DNA of 64,000 nt from Pseudomonadota bacterium (GTDB taxonomy: Bacteria > Pseudomonadota > Gammaproteobacteria > Ga0077536), in contig JADJYF010000012.1 of the NCBI GenBank assembly GCA_016719885.1, forward strand, positions 124,001 through 188,000. Direction: 5' to 3'. Shown here in pieces: positions 7,897 to 15,905 of this stretch (its first letter is position 1; each line of letters begins with the position of its first letter). Both the position numbers and the translations under genes were made by a program. The notes beneath the pieces were generated by a model, which was not told the origin of the DNA, did not search any database, and saw nothing but the letters and a program-made list of their open reading frames with translations.

Positions 7897-9516
7897 GTGA
7901 ATAGTTCGTCGATAGGCACCCGCCTGAATCTGCTCAACCTGCTGCTGCTGCTGGCCCTGTGCGCGGCCGGAGGCGCGGGCATCTATGGCGTGGTCGGCCT
8001 GGAACGGATGCTGGCCCTGGTGATGGGCCCGGCGTGGGAAACCGCCGACAGTGCCATGGAGACCGAGATCGGCGTGCAGGGCGAAATGCTGGCGATGCAG
8101 CGCGTGATGCGCGAGTCGGGTTCGGCCGCGGCGCTGGCCAATTACGAGCAAGCACACAAGTTCGCCGAGTCCGCCACCGCGCGCATGACGGCGTCCGGCA
8201 GCCTGCTGCCGCCGGCCTTGGTCGAGGAGACGCGGCAACTGCTCGCGGACTACGCGAGCCGCCGCGACCAGCTGCTGGCCACGCTGCAGGCCCCGAACTT
8301 CGCGAGCGACGGCCTGGATGCAACGGGCGTGGGTTATCTCGACGCCGCGCAACGTGTGCTGGACAAGCTCGTGCAGGTCGAGGAATTCGGCGACCGGCAG
8401 GTCGAGAGCCATCACGACCAGGTCGCCGCGTTGCTGTCGCGGACCCACATCGCGCTGGCGACGGCGTCGGTGACGGGCTTGCTGCTGTTCTTCTTCTCAG
8501 CGTGGGTGACGCGCCAGACCATCGTCATGCCGCTGCGCGAATTCGCCACCCATTTCCGCGCCCTGAGCGGCGGGCGTGGCGACCTGTCGGTGCGCATGGA
8601 CGAATCGCGCAAGGACGAAATCGGCGACATCGCCATCGGCTTCAATGCCTTCATCGCGGTCCTGCGCAGCCTCATGGGCGCGGTGGCCGAAACCAGCACG
8701 CGCATCGCCAACGCCACCCAGCAGGTGGCGCTCACCTCCGAACGCTCCAACCAGAACATGCGCGCGCAGCTGGCCGAAACCGAAGCGGTCGCCGCGGCCT
8801 TGACCGAACTCGCCGGCAGCGCGCAGAGCATGGCGCACAATACCGACACCGCGGTCGACGCGACCCACGAATCCCAGCGCAAGGTCGGCGACGGCCGCAA
8901 CGTGCTATCGCAGGTCATCACCACCATCACCGACCTCTCGAACGACATCCGCGATTCGGCGGAAGCGGTCGGTGAACTGCAGCGTTCCAGCGGCGAAATC
9001 GGCCAAGTGCTGCAGGTCATTCGCGATATTTCCGAGCAGACCAACCTGTTGGCCTTGAATGCCGCCATCGAAGCGGCGCGCGCCGGCGAGCAGGGCCGCG
9101 GCTTCGCGGTGGTCGCCGACGAGGTGCGTACCCTCGCGCAGCGTACCGGCGATTCGACGGCGGAAATCAACATGATGATCGACCGGCTGCAGGCCGCCAT
9201 TCGGCGTGTCGCCGACGCCATGGACGCCGGCCGCACGCGTGCCGATCACACCGTGCACGCCGCCAGCGTGGCCGGCGAATCGCTGACCGCCATCGACGCG
9301 GCCGTCGGCCGCGCGCGCGACATGAACTCGGAGATTGCTTCAGCGGCGCGCGAGCAGAGCCAGGTCATCGTCGATGTCGAACGCAACATCCTGCGCATTC
9401 AACAGGGCGCCGATCGCACCGCCAACGAAACCAACGATGTCGGCCGCGCGACGCGCGAATTGTCCGACCTGTGCGCCGCGCTGCAGAGCGGCATGGGGCA
9501 GTTCAAGCTGCACTGA
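7897..9516 (+). CDS. Methyl-accepting chemotaxis protein
   Basis: A 539-residue chemoreceptor. The GTG at 7897 is chosen because GAGGAG lies 6-7 bases upstream; an ATG at 7858 would add 13 residues before the first membrane helix. It has a first membrane segment near residues 11-33, a helical periplasmic domain rich in Ala and Gln, a second segment near 183-208, a HAMP region and a long cytoplasmic coiled coil. The signalling tip, near 374-410, contains EQTNLLALNAAIEAARAGE. It should relay periplasmic ligand binding to CheA/CheW. No chemotaxis partner is adjacent. The ligand is unknown. Confidence 0.93.
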   Translation: MNSSSIGTRLNLLNLLLLLALCAAGGAGIYGVVGLERMLALVMGPAWETADSAMETEIGVQGEMLAMQRVMRESGSAAALANYEQAHKFAESATARMTASGSLLPPALVEETRQLLADYASRRDQLLATLQAPNFASDGLDATGVGYLDAAQRVLDKLVQVEEFGDRQVESHHDQVAALLSRTHIALATASVTGLLLFFFSAWVTRQTIVMPLREFATHFRALSGGRGDLSVRMDESRKDEIGDIAIGFNAFIAVLRSLMGAVAETSTRIANATQQVALTSERSNQNMRAQLAETEAVAAALTELAGSAQSMAHNTDTAVDATHESQRKVGDGRNVLSQVITTITDLSNDIRDSAEAVGELQRSSGEIGQVLQVIRDISEQTNLLALNAAIEAARAGEQGRGFAVVADEVRTLAQRTGDSTAEINMMIDRLQAAIRRVADAMDAGRTRADHTVHAASVAGESLTAIDAAVGRARDMNSEIASAAREQSQVIVDVERNILRIQQGADRTANETNDVGRATRELSDLCAALQSGMGQFKLH

Positions 9517-9523
9517 GCGCGGG

Positions 9524-9547
9524 CCGTGCACGGTGTACGGTGCACGG
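9524..9547 (+). terminator. Hairpin after the chemoreceptor gene
   Basis: An 8-bp perfect stem (CCGTGCAC at 9524-9531 with GTGCACGG at 9540-9547) with an 8-base loop lies just past the chemoreceptor stop. There is no T-run, so it may be a weak or Rho-assisted terminator, or an RNA-stabilising hairpin. Confidence 0.4.
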
Positions 9548-9607
9548 CAAATTCGCGCACGAATTGAGTTAGTCTTGTCGCTCATCCTTCCACATGGAGA
9601 CGTTGCA

Positions 9608-10258
9608 ATGAGCCTGAGCGAGAAACTCGATGAGATTCGTCAAGGTGCGATGAAGATGATTCCCGCCGACAAGCTGGCGGTGATGACGCAAGCGACCGCC
9701 GACCTTAGGGCCTCCGGCATCGTCGACAAGGTCGTCAAGGTCGGTGCGCCGCTGCCGGCCTTCACGCTCACCAACATGCGCGGCGCCAAGGTGTCGTCGG
9801 CCGAGCTCTTGTCGCGTGGCGCAATTGTGCTGTCGGTGTTTCGCGGACATTGGTGACCCTACTGCGTGGCGGAGCTGTATGCTCTGCAAAGCATCGTTGA
9901 ACCCTTGCAAGCATTGGGCGCGAATCTCGTCGCGCTGTCTCCCCAGAAACCCGAACATGGCCTTGCCATCGTCGAGAAGAACAAGCTCGCATTCGACATC
10001 CTGTCCGACCCGCGTAACGACTATGCGGCGGCGCTCGGTCTGCGCTTCACGCTGCCGGCCGAGTTGCGCACCATCTACGCGAGCTTCGGCATCAACCTGC
10101 CGCTGTTCGATGGCGATGAGTCATGGACCTTGCCGATGCCGGGCCGCATCGTGGTCGACCGCCACGGCATCGTGCGCGCGGTGGACGTCGACCCGGACTA
10201 CACCGTCAGGCCCGAACCCGAAGCGACCCTGGAGGCGGTGCGCGCCCTGCCACGCTGA
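9608..10258 (+). CDS. Peroxiredoxin-like (AhpC/TSA) selenoprotein with in-frame TGA (Sec83)
   Basis: One continuous frame of 217 codons, interrupted only by TGA at 9854-9856. Reading TGA as selenocysteine gives 216 residues. The motif around it is FRGHW-U-PYC, matching the FxRGxWCPYC motif of peroxiredoxin-like proteins with U83 in place of the peroxidatic Cys and Cys86 kept. The part before the TGA contains AHPC-type PLPAFTLTNMRG; the part after keeps the thioredoxin fold up to VVDRHGIVRAVDVDPDY. ATG 9608 follows GGAGA at a suitable distance. A stem-loop suited to selenocysteine insertion follows the TGA. Expected role: thiol/seleno-dependent peroxide reduction in the cytoplasm. A plain nonsense mutation is the alternative, but exact replacement of the catalytic Cys argues against it. 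Confidence 0.85.
9854..9887 (+). promoter_or_regulatory. Sec UGA codon and candidate bacterial SECIS stem-loop
   Basis: TGA at 9854-9856 is followed after 12 bases by a 7-bp stem with one G-U pair (GCGGAGC at 9869-9875 with GCTCTGC at 9881-9887) and the loop TGTAT at 9876-9880. The loop starts 19 bases after the UGA and has G at its second position. Both fit the published bacterial SECIS consensus: loop 16-37 bases downstream and a G in the first two loop bases. Confidence 0.7.
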
Positions 10259-10387
10259 AGCATGAGCGGCGGCGCTGCGCGGCCTCCCCGCGCGGCGCCG
10301 CCCGCTGCTCACCCCCAAACCGACAATGGTGAGGCCCCGGCCGATGCAGTAGATTCGGCCAACAGTCGACGACGAGGGGGACGCATT

Positions 10388-11257
10388 TTGAAGATTGGAT
10401 TCTTTGCCATCGGTGCCGGGCTGTCGGCTGACCCGCACATCATCAAGCTGATCGCGACCACGGCCGAGGCCTGTGGCTACCATTCGTTGTGGGCGCCCGA
10501 GCACATCGTGCTGCTCGACCAGTATTCGTCGAGCTACCCCTACACGCAGAACGGCCGCATGCCGTTCGAGACCATGAAGGTCGACATACTCGATCCGTTC
10601 CTGGCCTTGACCTTCGCCGCCGCGGTCACCAGCCGCATCCGTCTCGGCACCGGCATCTGCCTGGTGCCCGAGCGCCAGCCGCTGACCCTGGCCAAGGAAG
10701 TGGCGACGCTCGACAAGCTCTCGGGTGGCCGCTTCGATTTCGGTGTCGGCATCGGCTGGCTGAAGGAAGAGTTCGAGGCGCTCGAAGTGCCATGGCCGAA
10801 ACGTGCCGAGCGCACCCGCGATTACCTCGCCGCCATGAAGAAGCTGTGGACCACGGAGGAGACCTCGCACCAGGGCGAGTTCGTGCGTTTCGGCGCCGTG
10901 CGTTCCTATCCCAAGCCCGTACAGAATCCTCATCCGCCGATCATCTTCGGCGGCGAAAGCGAGCCCGCGCTGCGACGCGTGGGTGAAGTGGGCGACGGCT
11001 GGTGGGGCGTGAATGTCACGCCGGACAGCGCCAGGGCGCACATCACCAAGATCAAAGCCTACGCCGCGGCCGCCGGCCGCGATGCCGGCGCGCTGCATTT
11101 TTCCGTGACCACCGGCATGGGCCTGGAAGTCAGTAGCGACGAAGTGAAGCGCTTCGCGGATGTCGGCGTGCACCAGGTCATCGTCGGCGCCTTCGGCGCG
11201 AGCGCCGATGAGTACAAACGCATCATCGAAAGCAATGCGCAACGCCTGATCGCATAG
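10388..11257 (+). CDS. LLM class (luciferase-like) F420-dependent-type oxidoreductase
   Basis: A 289-residue TIM-barrel protein. The N-terminus MKIGFFAIGAGL comes from a TTG at 10388 preceded by GAGGGGG, about eight bases away. Family marks include LWAPEHI near 36, RIRLGTGICLVPERQPL near 80-97, LSGGRFDFGVGIGW near 109-122, and PPIIFGGESEPAL near 180. This class uses reduced flavin or F420 as hydride carrier. It is the single-domain, about 290-residue subtype common in soil bacteria and often linked to degradation of unusual carbon sources. It lies 129 bases after the selenoprotein and before the quinohaemoprotein gene. Substrate unknown; cofactor choice cannot be decided from sequence. Confidence 0.87.
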   Translation: MKIGFFAIGAGLSADPHIIKLIATTAEACGYHSLWAPEHIVLLDQYSSSYPYTQNGRMPFETMKVDILDPFLALTFAAAVTSRIRLGTGICLVPERQPLTLAKEVATLDKLSGGRFDFGVGIGWLKEEFEALEVPWPKRAERTRDYLAAMKKLWTTEETSHQGEFVRFGAVRSYPKPVQNPHPPIIFGGESEPALRRVGEVGDGWWGVNVTPDSARAHITKIKAYAAAAGRDAGALHFSVTTGMGLEVSSDEVKRFADVGVHQVIVGAFGASADEYKRIIESNAQRLIA

Positions 11258-11357
11258 CGGGCGTCGTCGCTGCAGGTTCGCAAAACCACGACCTACGCGT
11301 CCGGCCGCGGGGAGAAGGACGGCCGGACGCGGGATCTCAATCACAAGGGGAGCAAGC

Positions 11358-13436
11358 ATGAATCGATGGTTAGGGATCTCATGCGTGATGGCGGGCCTCA
11401 TGGCCGGCATCGCGCCGGCCGCCGACACGGTGGTCGATGACAAGTATCTCGCTGAGGAAGGCGACGGCGCGAACTGGGCGGCCTACGGTCGCACCGCCAG
11501 CGAGCAGCGCTACAGCCCGCTCGATCAGATCAACGCCGACAACGTCAAGCAATTGGGCCTCGCGTGGTCGTTGGACCTGCCCAACGAACGCTCGCTGATC
11601 GCCACCCCGCTGGCCGTCGACGGCGTGATCTATTTCACCGCCAGCTACAGCCATACGCGCGCGGTGGATGCCAGGACCGGCAAGGTGCTGTGGGAGTACG
11701 ACCCGAAAGTCATCGAACATGCCGGCGACCGCCTGCGCATCATGTGGGATTCCAACCGTGGCCCGGCCTTCTACAAGGGCAAGCTCATCATCTCCACCGT
11801 CGATGGCCGCTTGATTGCGCTCGACGCCAGGAGCGGCAAGATGCTGTGGGAGACCATGACCATCGACCCGCGCCGCTCCTACTACATCACCGGCGCACCC
11901 AAGGTGTTCCGCGACAAGGTCATCATCGGCAACGGCGGCACCGAGCACGAAGCGGCGCGCGGCTACGTGACCGCCTACGACATCGATACCGGCAAGCAGG
12001 CGTGGCGCTTCTTCATCGTGCCCGGCAACCCGGCCGACGGCTTCGAGAACAAGGCCATGGAAATGGCGGCCAAGACCTGGACCGGCGAATGGTGGAAGCA
12101 CGGCGGCGGCGGCAACACCTGGAACGGCATCACCTATGACGCGACCTATAGCCAAGTGCTGATCGGCACCGGCAACGGCTCGCCGTGGAACCAGAAGATC
12201 AGGAGCCCAGGCGGTGGCGACAACCTGTTCCTGTGTTCAATAGTCGCGCTCGATGCCGACACCGGCGAATACAAGTGGCATTACCAGACCAATCCCGGCG
12301 AGACCTGGGATTACAACTCCAACATGGACATCGTGCTGGCCGACGTGAACTACGGTGGGCAACCGATCAAGGCCTTGTTGCACGCGCCGAAGAACGGCTT
12401 CTTCTATGTCATCAACCGCGCCAACGGCGAACTGCTGTCGGCCGAGAAATTCGCCAAGGTCACCTGGGCCGAGCGCATCGATCTGAAGACCGGCCGGCCG
12501 GTCGAAGTGAAGGGCGCGCGCTACGAGGACGGCGAGGAAACCGTGTGGCCGAGCCCATTCGGCGCGCATAGCTGGCACGCGATGTCCTACAACCCCAACA
12601 CTGGCCTGGTCTACATCCCCACCATCGAGATGGCCGGTGTGTTCAAGGACAAGGGCATGGACTTGGGCAAGTGGCAGTCGCCGCATTTCTACATCGATCC
12701 CGGCGTGGTGTTCGGCGGCGAAGACACGCCCAAGGATTACAGCACGGCATCGCTGTTGGCCTGGGATCCGATCAAGCAGAAGAAGGTCTGGCAGCTGCCG
12801 CTGCCACCGATGTGGAACGCCGGCACCATGACCACCAAGGGCAACCTGGTGTTCGAAGGGCGCGCCGACGGTGAGTTCGATGCCTACAACGCCACCACCG
12901 GCGACAAGCTGTGGGCGGTGAAGCTCGGCAACGGCATCTCCTCGCCGCCCATCACCTACAGCGTCGACGGCAAGCAGTACATCTCGCTGTTGGTGGGCTG
13001 GGGTGGCGGTGGCACCTTGCTCGGCTCGACCGCCGCGCAACATGGCTGGAAGTACAAGGTGCATCCGCGCCGCCTGTTCACCTTCGTGCTGGACGGCAAG
13101 GCGCCACTCCCCGCCTCGCCGCCGCCGGCCTTCGCCACGCCCGTCGACGTGCCGGACTTCAAGGTGGACGACAAACTCGCCGAGCAGGGCAAGGCGCGCT
13201 TCGCCCATTCGTGCATGTGGTGCCACGGCGGTGGCGTGGTGTCGGGCGGCACCGCGCCCGATCTGCGCGAATCCCCCATCGCTACCAGCCGCGATGCGTT
13301 CAAGGAGGTGGTGGTCAAGGGCGTGAAGGTCGCCAACGGCATGCCGCGCTTCGGCGAATTCACCGACCAGGACGTGGATGCGCTGCTGCACTACATCCGC
13401 CAGCAGGCGCGCGTGGCGGTGGTGGCGAAGAAGTAG
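11358..13436 (+). CDS. PQQ-dependent quinohaemoprotein alcohol dehydrogenase-like protein
   Basis: A 692-residue exported protein. Residues 1-22 form a signal peptide (cut near APA-AD), followed by an eight-bladed propeller with repeated PQQ motifs such as VDARTGKVLWEYD, and the active-site region ETWDYNSNMD near 315-325. A C-terminal cytochrome c domain has CMWCH at 619-623. It should oxidise a periplasmic alcohol and pass electrons through PQQ to haem c. The vicinal Cys-Cys pair of typical members, just before NRG, is replaced (the stretch reads LRIMWDSNRG), so the usual disulphide ring near PQQ is missing. ATG 11358 follows AAGGGGAG. No PQQ synthesis gene is in the window. Confidence 0.92.
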   Translation: MNRWLGISCVMAGLMAGIAPAADTVVDDKYLAEEGDGANWAAYGRTASEQRYSPLDQINADNVKQLGLAWSLDLPNERSLIATPLAVDGVIYFTASYSHTRAVDARTGKVLWEYDPKVIEHAGDRLRIMWDSNRGPAFYKGKLIISTVDGRLIALDARSGKMLWETMTIDPRRSYYITGAPKVFRDKVIIGNGGTEHEAARGYVTAYDIDTGKQAWRFFIVPGNPADGFENKAMEMAAKTWTGEWWKHGGGGNTWNGITYDATYSQVLIGTGNGSPWNQKIRSPGGGDNLFLCSIVALDADTGEYKWHYQTNPGETWDYNSNMDIVLADVNYGGQPIKALLHAPKNGFFYVINRANGELLSAEKFAKVTWAERIDLKTGRPVEVKGARYEDGEETVWPSPFGAHSWHAMSYNPNTGLVYIPTIEMAGVFKDKGMDLGKWQSPHFYIDPGVVFGGEDTPKDYSTASLLAWDPIKQKKVWQLPLPPMWNAGTMTTKGNLVFEGRADGEFDAYNATTGDKLWAVKLGNGISSPPITYSVDGKQYISLLVGWGGGGTLLGSTAAQHGWKYKVHPRRLFTFVLDGKAPLPASPPPAFATPVDVPDFKVDDKLAEQGKARFAHSCMWCHGGGVVSGGTAPDLRESPIATSRDAFKEVVVKGVKVANGMPRFGEFTDQDVDALLHYIRQQARVAVVAKK

Positions 13437-13531
13437 CAACCAGGCGCGGCGCGCCGAGCGTTTCGCAAGATGGATTGGCCGGTGACTCACGGCGAGTCAC
13501 CGACACGTAACCCCGGGAGGAGAGTGTCGTG

Positions 13532-14824
13532 ATGAGCAAGCAAGCCCTGTTTCCGCCGGAACTGCCGCGCCCGCGGGTCGCCTACTCGCCCGCCGTCAAG
13601 GCCGGGCCCTTCGTGTTCGTGTCGGGGCAACTGGCCTCGGATCTCAACACCGGCACACCGTCACGCGCGACCATCAATCCGAACTTTCCCTGGCACGGTT
13701 CGGAGATCGCACGCCAAACGCGTTACATCGGCGAGAACATCGAAGCCTGCCTGCGGGCCGGCGGTGCGCGCCTCGAACACGTCGTGCACCTGACCAACTA
13801 CCTGACCGAGGACAGCGATCAGGCAGGCGCCAGCCAGGCGCTCGCCGCCTGTTTCGGTGGTACGCCGCCACCCACCTCGACCATCCTCGTGGAAGAACTG
13901 CCGATCCCAGGCTGCCGCTCCGAGATTGACCTGGTGGCGCTGGTGCCACCCGCCGGGCAGCGCATCGAAATGCTGGATCCCATTGGCCTGCCACGCGCGT
14001 TGCCCGACGGCCTCGACGGTGCGCCGCTCTATCACTATGGGGCCAAATGCGGCCAGTGGATTTTCACCAGCGGTCTCGTGGCCACGGATTTCAACGAAGC
14101 AATCGCCGCCGATGCGCGCACCACCGCCACTTTCCCCTATTACGGCGAGAACGGTCGGTTGCAGACCGCGCATGTCTTGACGCAACTGGAAGCGGTACTC
14201 GCCGCCGGTGGCGCGACTTTGAAGGACGTGGTGAAGGCCGAGGTCTACCTGACGGATCTGAAGGACTTCTTCCGTCTCGACGAGGTGTGGCGCGAATTCT
14301 TTCCGGTCAATCCGCCGGCGCGCACCACCGCGCCGGTCAAGAGTCTCGGCGTGCCCGGCGCGCGCGTCGCCATCAATCTCATCGCCTACTTGCCGGGCGC
14401 CGGTGACATTCGCCGCACCATCGCCACCGACGCCGCGCCGCGACCGCTGGCCCACGAGCCGCAGGCGGTGCAGGCCGGCTCGCTGCTGTTCTTCTCGCAG
14501 CAGATGGCGACCGACTATCGCACCGGCGTGCCGGCCGAGGCCAGGCTCAATCCCGCCTTTCCCTTCTACGGCTCGGAATCGGCCCAGCAGGTGAACTACA
14601 TCGTCAAGAACGTCGAAGCGATCTGTGAAGCGGCGGGCACCACGGCCGACAAGCTATTGCGCCGGCGCGGCTTCTACACCGACTTCAGCGAGTTCTTCAC
14701 GTCCTTCGCGACCTGGGGCAAGGCCTTTCCGAGCGCGCCGCCGGCCAGCACCACCATCCGCGTGCCGAATCCCCTGTTGGTGCCGGGCTGCAAGGTGGCC
14801 ATCGATTTGATCGCGCTCTTGTAG
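13532..14824 (+). CDS. Triple RidA (YjgF/YER057c) domain protein
   Basis: A 430-residue protein made of three tandem RidA-like repeats, at roughly 1-150, 155-292 and 300-430. Each has an S/A-G-Q or S-G/Q-x-A-T-D strand (FVSGQLASD, FTSGLVATD, FFSQQMATD) and ends in a V-PG-x-x-V/E-ID-L-x-AL strand. Ordinary RidA is about 130 residues and trimeric, so this chain could form the trimer alone. RidA hydrolyses reactive enamine/imine intermediates. The canonical catalytic Arg is not clearly kept in every repeat, so repeats may differ in activity. GTG at 13529 is an alternative start. The strong GGGAGGAGAG upstream fits either. It lies between the dehydrogenase and the GrdB-like gene. Confidence 0.85.
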   Translation: MSKQALFPPELPRPRVAYSPAVKAGPFVFVSGQLASDLNTGTPSRATINPNFPWHGSEIARQTRYIGENIEACLRAGGARLEHVVHLTNYLTEDSDQAGASQALAACFGGTPPPTSTILVEELPIPGCRSEIDLVALVPPAGQRIEMLDPIGLPRALPDGLDGAPLYHYGAKCGQWIFTSGLVATDFNEAIAADARTTATFPYYGENGRLQTAHVLTQLEAVLAAGGATLKDVVKAEVYLTDLKDFFRLDEVWREFFPVNPPARTTAPVKSLGVPGARVAINLIAYLPGAGDIRRTIATDAAPRPLAHEPQAVQAGSLLFFSQQMATDYRTGVPAEARLNPAFPFYGSESAQQVNYIVKNVEAICEAAGTTADKLLRRRGFYTDFSEFFTSFATWGKAFPSAPPASTTIRVPNPLLVPGCKVAIDLIALL

Positions 14825-14851
14825 GGGTAGCTGAATCCAACGCCGCTCTTC

Positions 14852-14936
14852 TGTGGGTCAGACTTCAGTCTGACCTCGGGGAGGGGTTCCAAGCCAGGTG
14901 CCAATCCCTTAATGTCAGACTGAAGTCTGACCCACA
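14852..14936. repeat. 23-bp perfect inverted repeat with nested palindromes
   Basis: TGTGGGTCAGACTTCAGTC... at 14852-14874 is repeated as its exact reverse complement at 14914-14936. Each arm contains its own palindrome (GTCAGACT, two bases, AGTCTGAC). The 39-base centre is not symmetrical. The unit resembles a paired REP/BIME-type repeat and may also end the RidA transcript. It lies between the RidA stop and the GrdB-like start. Confidence 0.75.
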
Positions 14937-14966
14937 AAGATTCAGAGCCCGCCGAGGAACCTCGCC

Positions 14967-15905
14967 ATGACCGACCCGCAGGATGAAGCCTTGGGCTTTG
15001 CCGCGCCCCACGACACTGCCATCCCCTACCTCGCGCGCATTCGCGAGTATTACGCGACGCTTGGTTACGGCGCACCGTATCGCTGGGCGCAGTACGTCGA
15101 TGTGCCGTTCGCGCCGTTGCACAAACCGCTGTCGGCGATGACGGTCGGGCTCATCACCACCGCCGCGCCTTTCCAGCCCGACAAGGGCGACCAGGGTCCG
15201 GGCGCGCCCTACAACGCCGGCGCCAAGTTCTTCAGCGTTTACTCGGGCGACACGGCCCGTGATCACGACATGCGTATCTCGCACATCAGCTACGACCGTC
15301 AGCACACCAGTGCCGAGGATCAGAACACCTGGTTCCCCTTGCCGGCGCTGCGGCGCGCCGCGCAAGCCGCACGCATCGGCCGCGTTGCCGCGCGCTTTCA
15401 CGGCGCGCCGACCAACCGCTCCCATCGCACCACGCTCGATGTCGATTGCGCGGAACTGCTCGCGCGTTGCCGCGAGGACGGCGTCGACGCGGTATTGCTG
15501 GTCGCGACCTGACCGGTCTGTCACCAGACCGTGAGTCTGGCAGCCCGTCATCTCGAAGCCCACGGCATCGCGACCGTGGTGCTGGGGTGCGCCAAGGACA
15601 TCGTCGAACTGGTCGGCGTACCGCGTTTCCTGTTCAGCGATTTCCCGCTCGGCAATGCCGCCGGACGGCCGCATGACCTCGCTTCGCAGGACACCACACT
15701 GGCACTCGCGCTCGGCCTGCTCGAATCGGCGCGCGGCCCGCGCACCACGCAGCAGTCGCCACTGCGCTGGTCCGGCGATCCCGACTGGAAACTCGACTAT
15801 TCGAACATCGCGCGACTGTCGAACGAGGAGCTGGCTCGGCGTCGCGCCGAGTTCGACGCACAGCGCGACGTCGCGCGCGAAGTGAAAGCCCGGGAGCGCG
15901 ATTGA
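14967..15905 (+). CDS. GrdB/PrdB-like reductase selenoprotein with in-frame TGA (Sec182)
   Basis: One frame of 313 codons broken only by TGA at 15510-15512. With Sec it gives 312 residues. The sequence around it is LLVAT-U-PVCHQTVSLAARHLE, a UxxC motif (U182, C185) as in the selenoprotein B family of glycine/sarcosine/betaine/D-proline reductases; many proteobacterial homologues have CPVC here. GCAKDIVE and FPLGNAAGRPHD follow and fit the family. ATG 14967 has GAGGA eight bases upstream. A second hairpin after the TGA fits the SECIS rule. These proteobacterial members lack the partner subunits of clostridial reductases, and their substrate is unknown. Its stop overlaps the glycosyltransferase start (TTGA). 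Confidence 0.85.
15510..15540 (+). promoter_or_regulatory. Sec UGA codon and candidate SECIS stem-loop
   Basis: TGA at 15510-15512. A perfect 6-bp stem (CCAGAC at 15524-15529 with GTCTGG at 15535-15540) carries the loop CGTGA, starting 17 bases after the UGA with G at position two, as the bacterial SECIS rule requires. A competing 7-bp stem (CGGTCTG at 15514-15520 with CAGACCG at 15525-15531) shares the CAGAC arm, so two alternative folds are possible. Confidence 0.65.

Noticed and set aside
9854..9856. TGA as an ordinary nonsense mutation splitting the peroxiredoxin-like gene
   Set aside because: It replaces exactly the catalytic Cys, both sides keep conserved sequence, and a suitable stem-loop follows. 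A second case at 15510 makes chance less likely.
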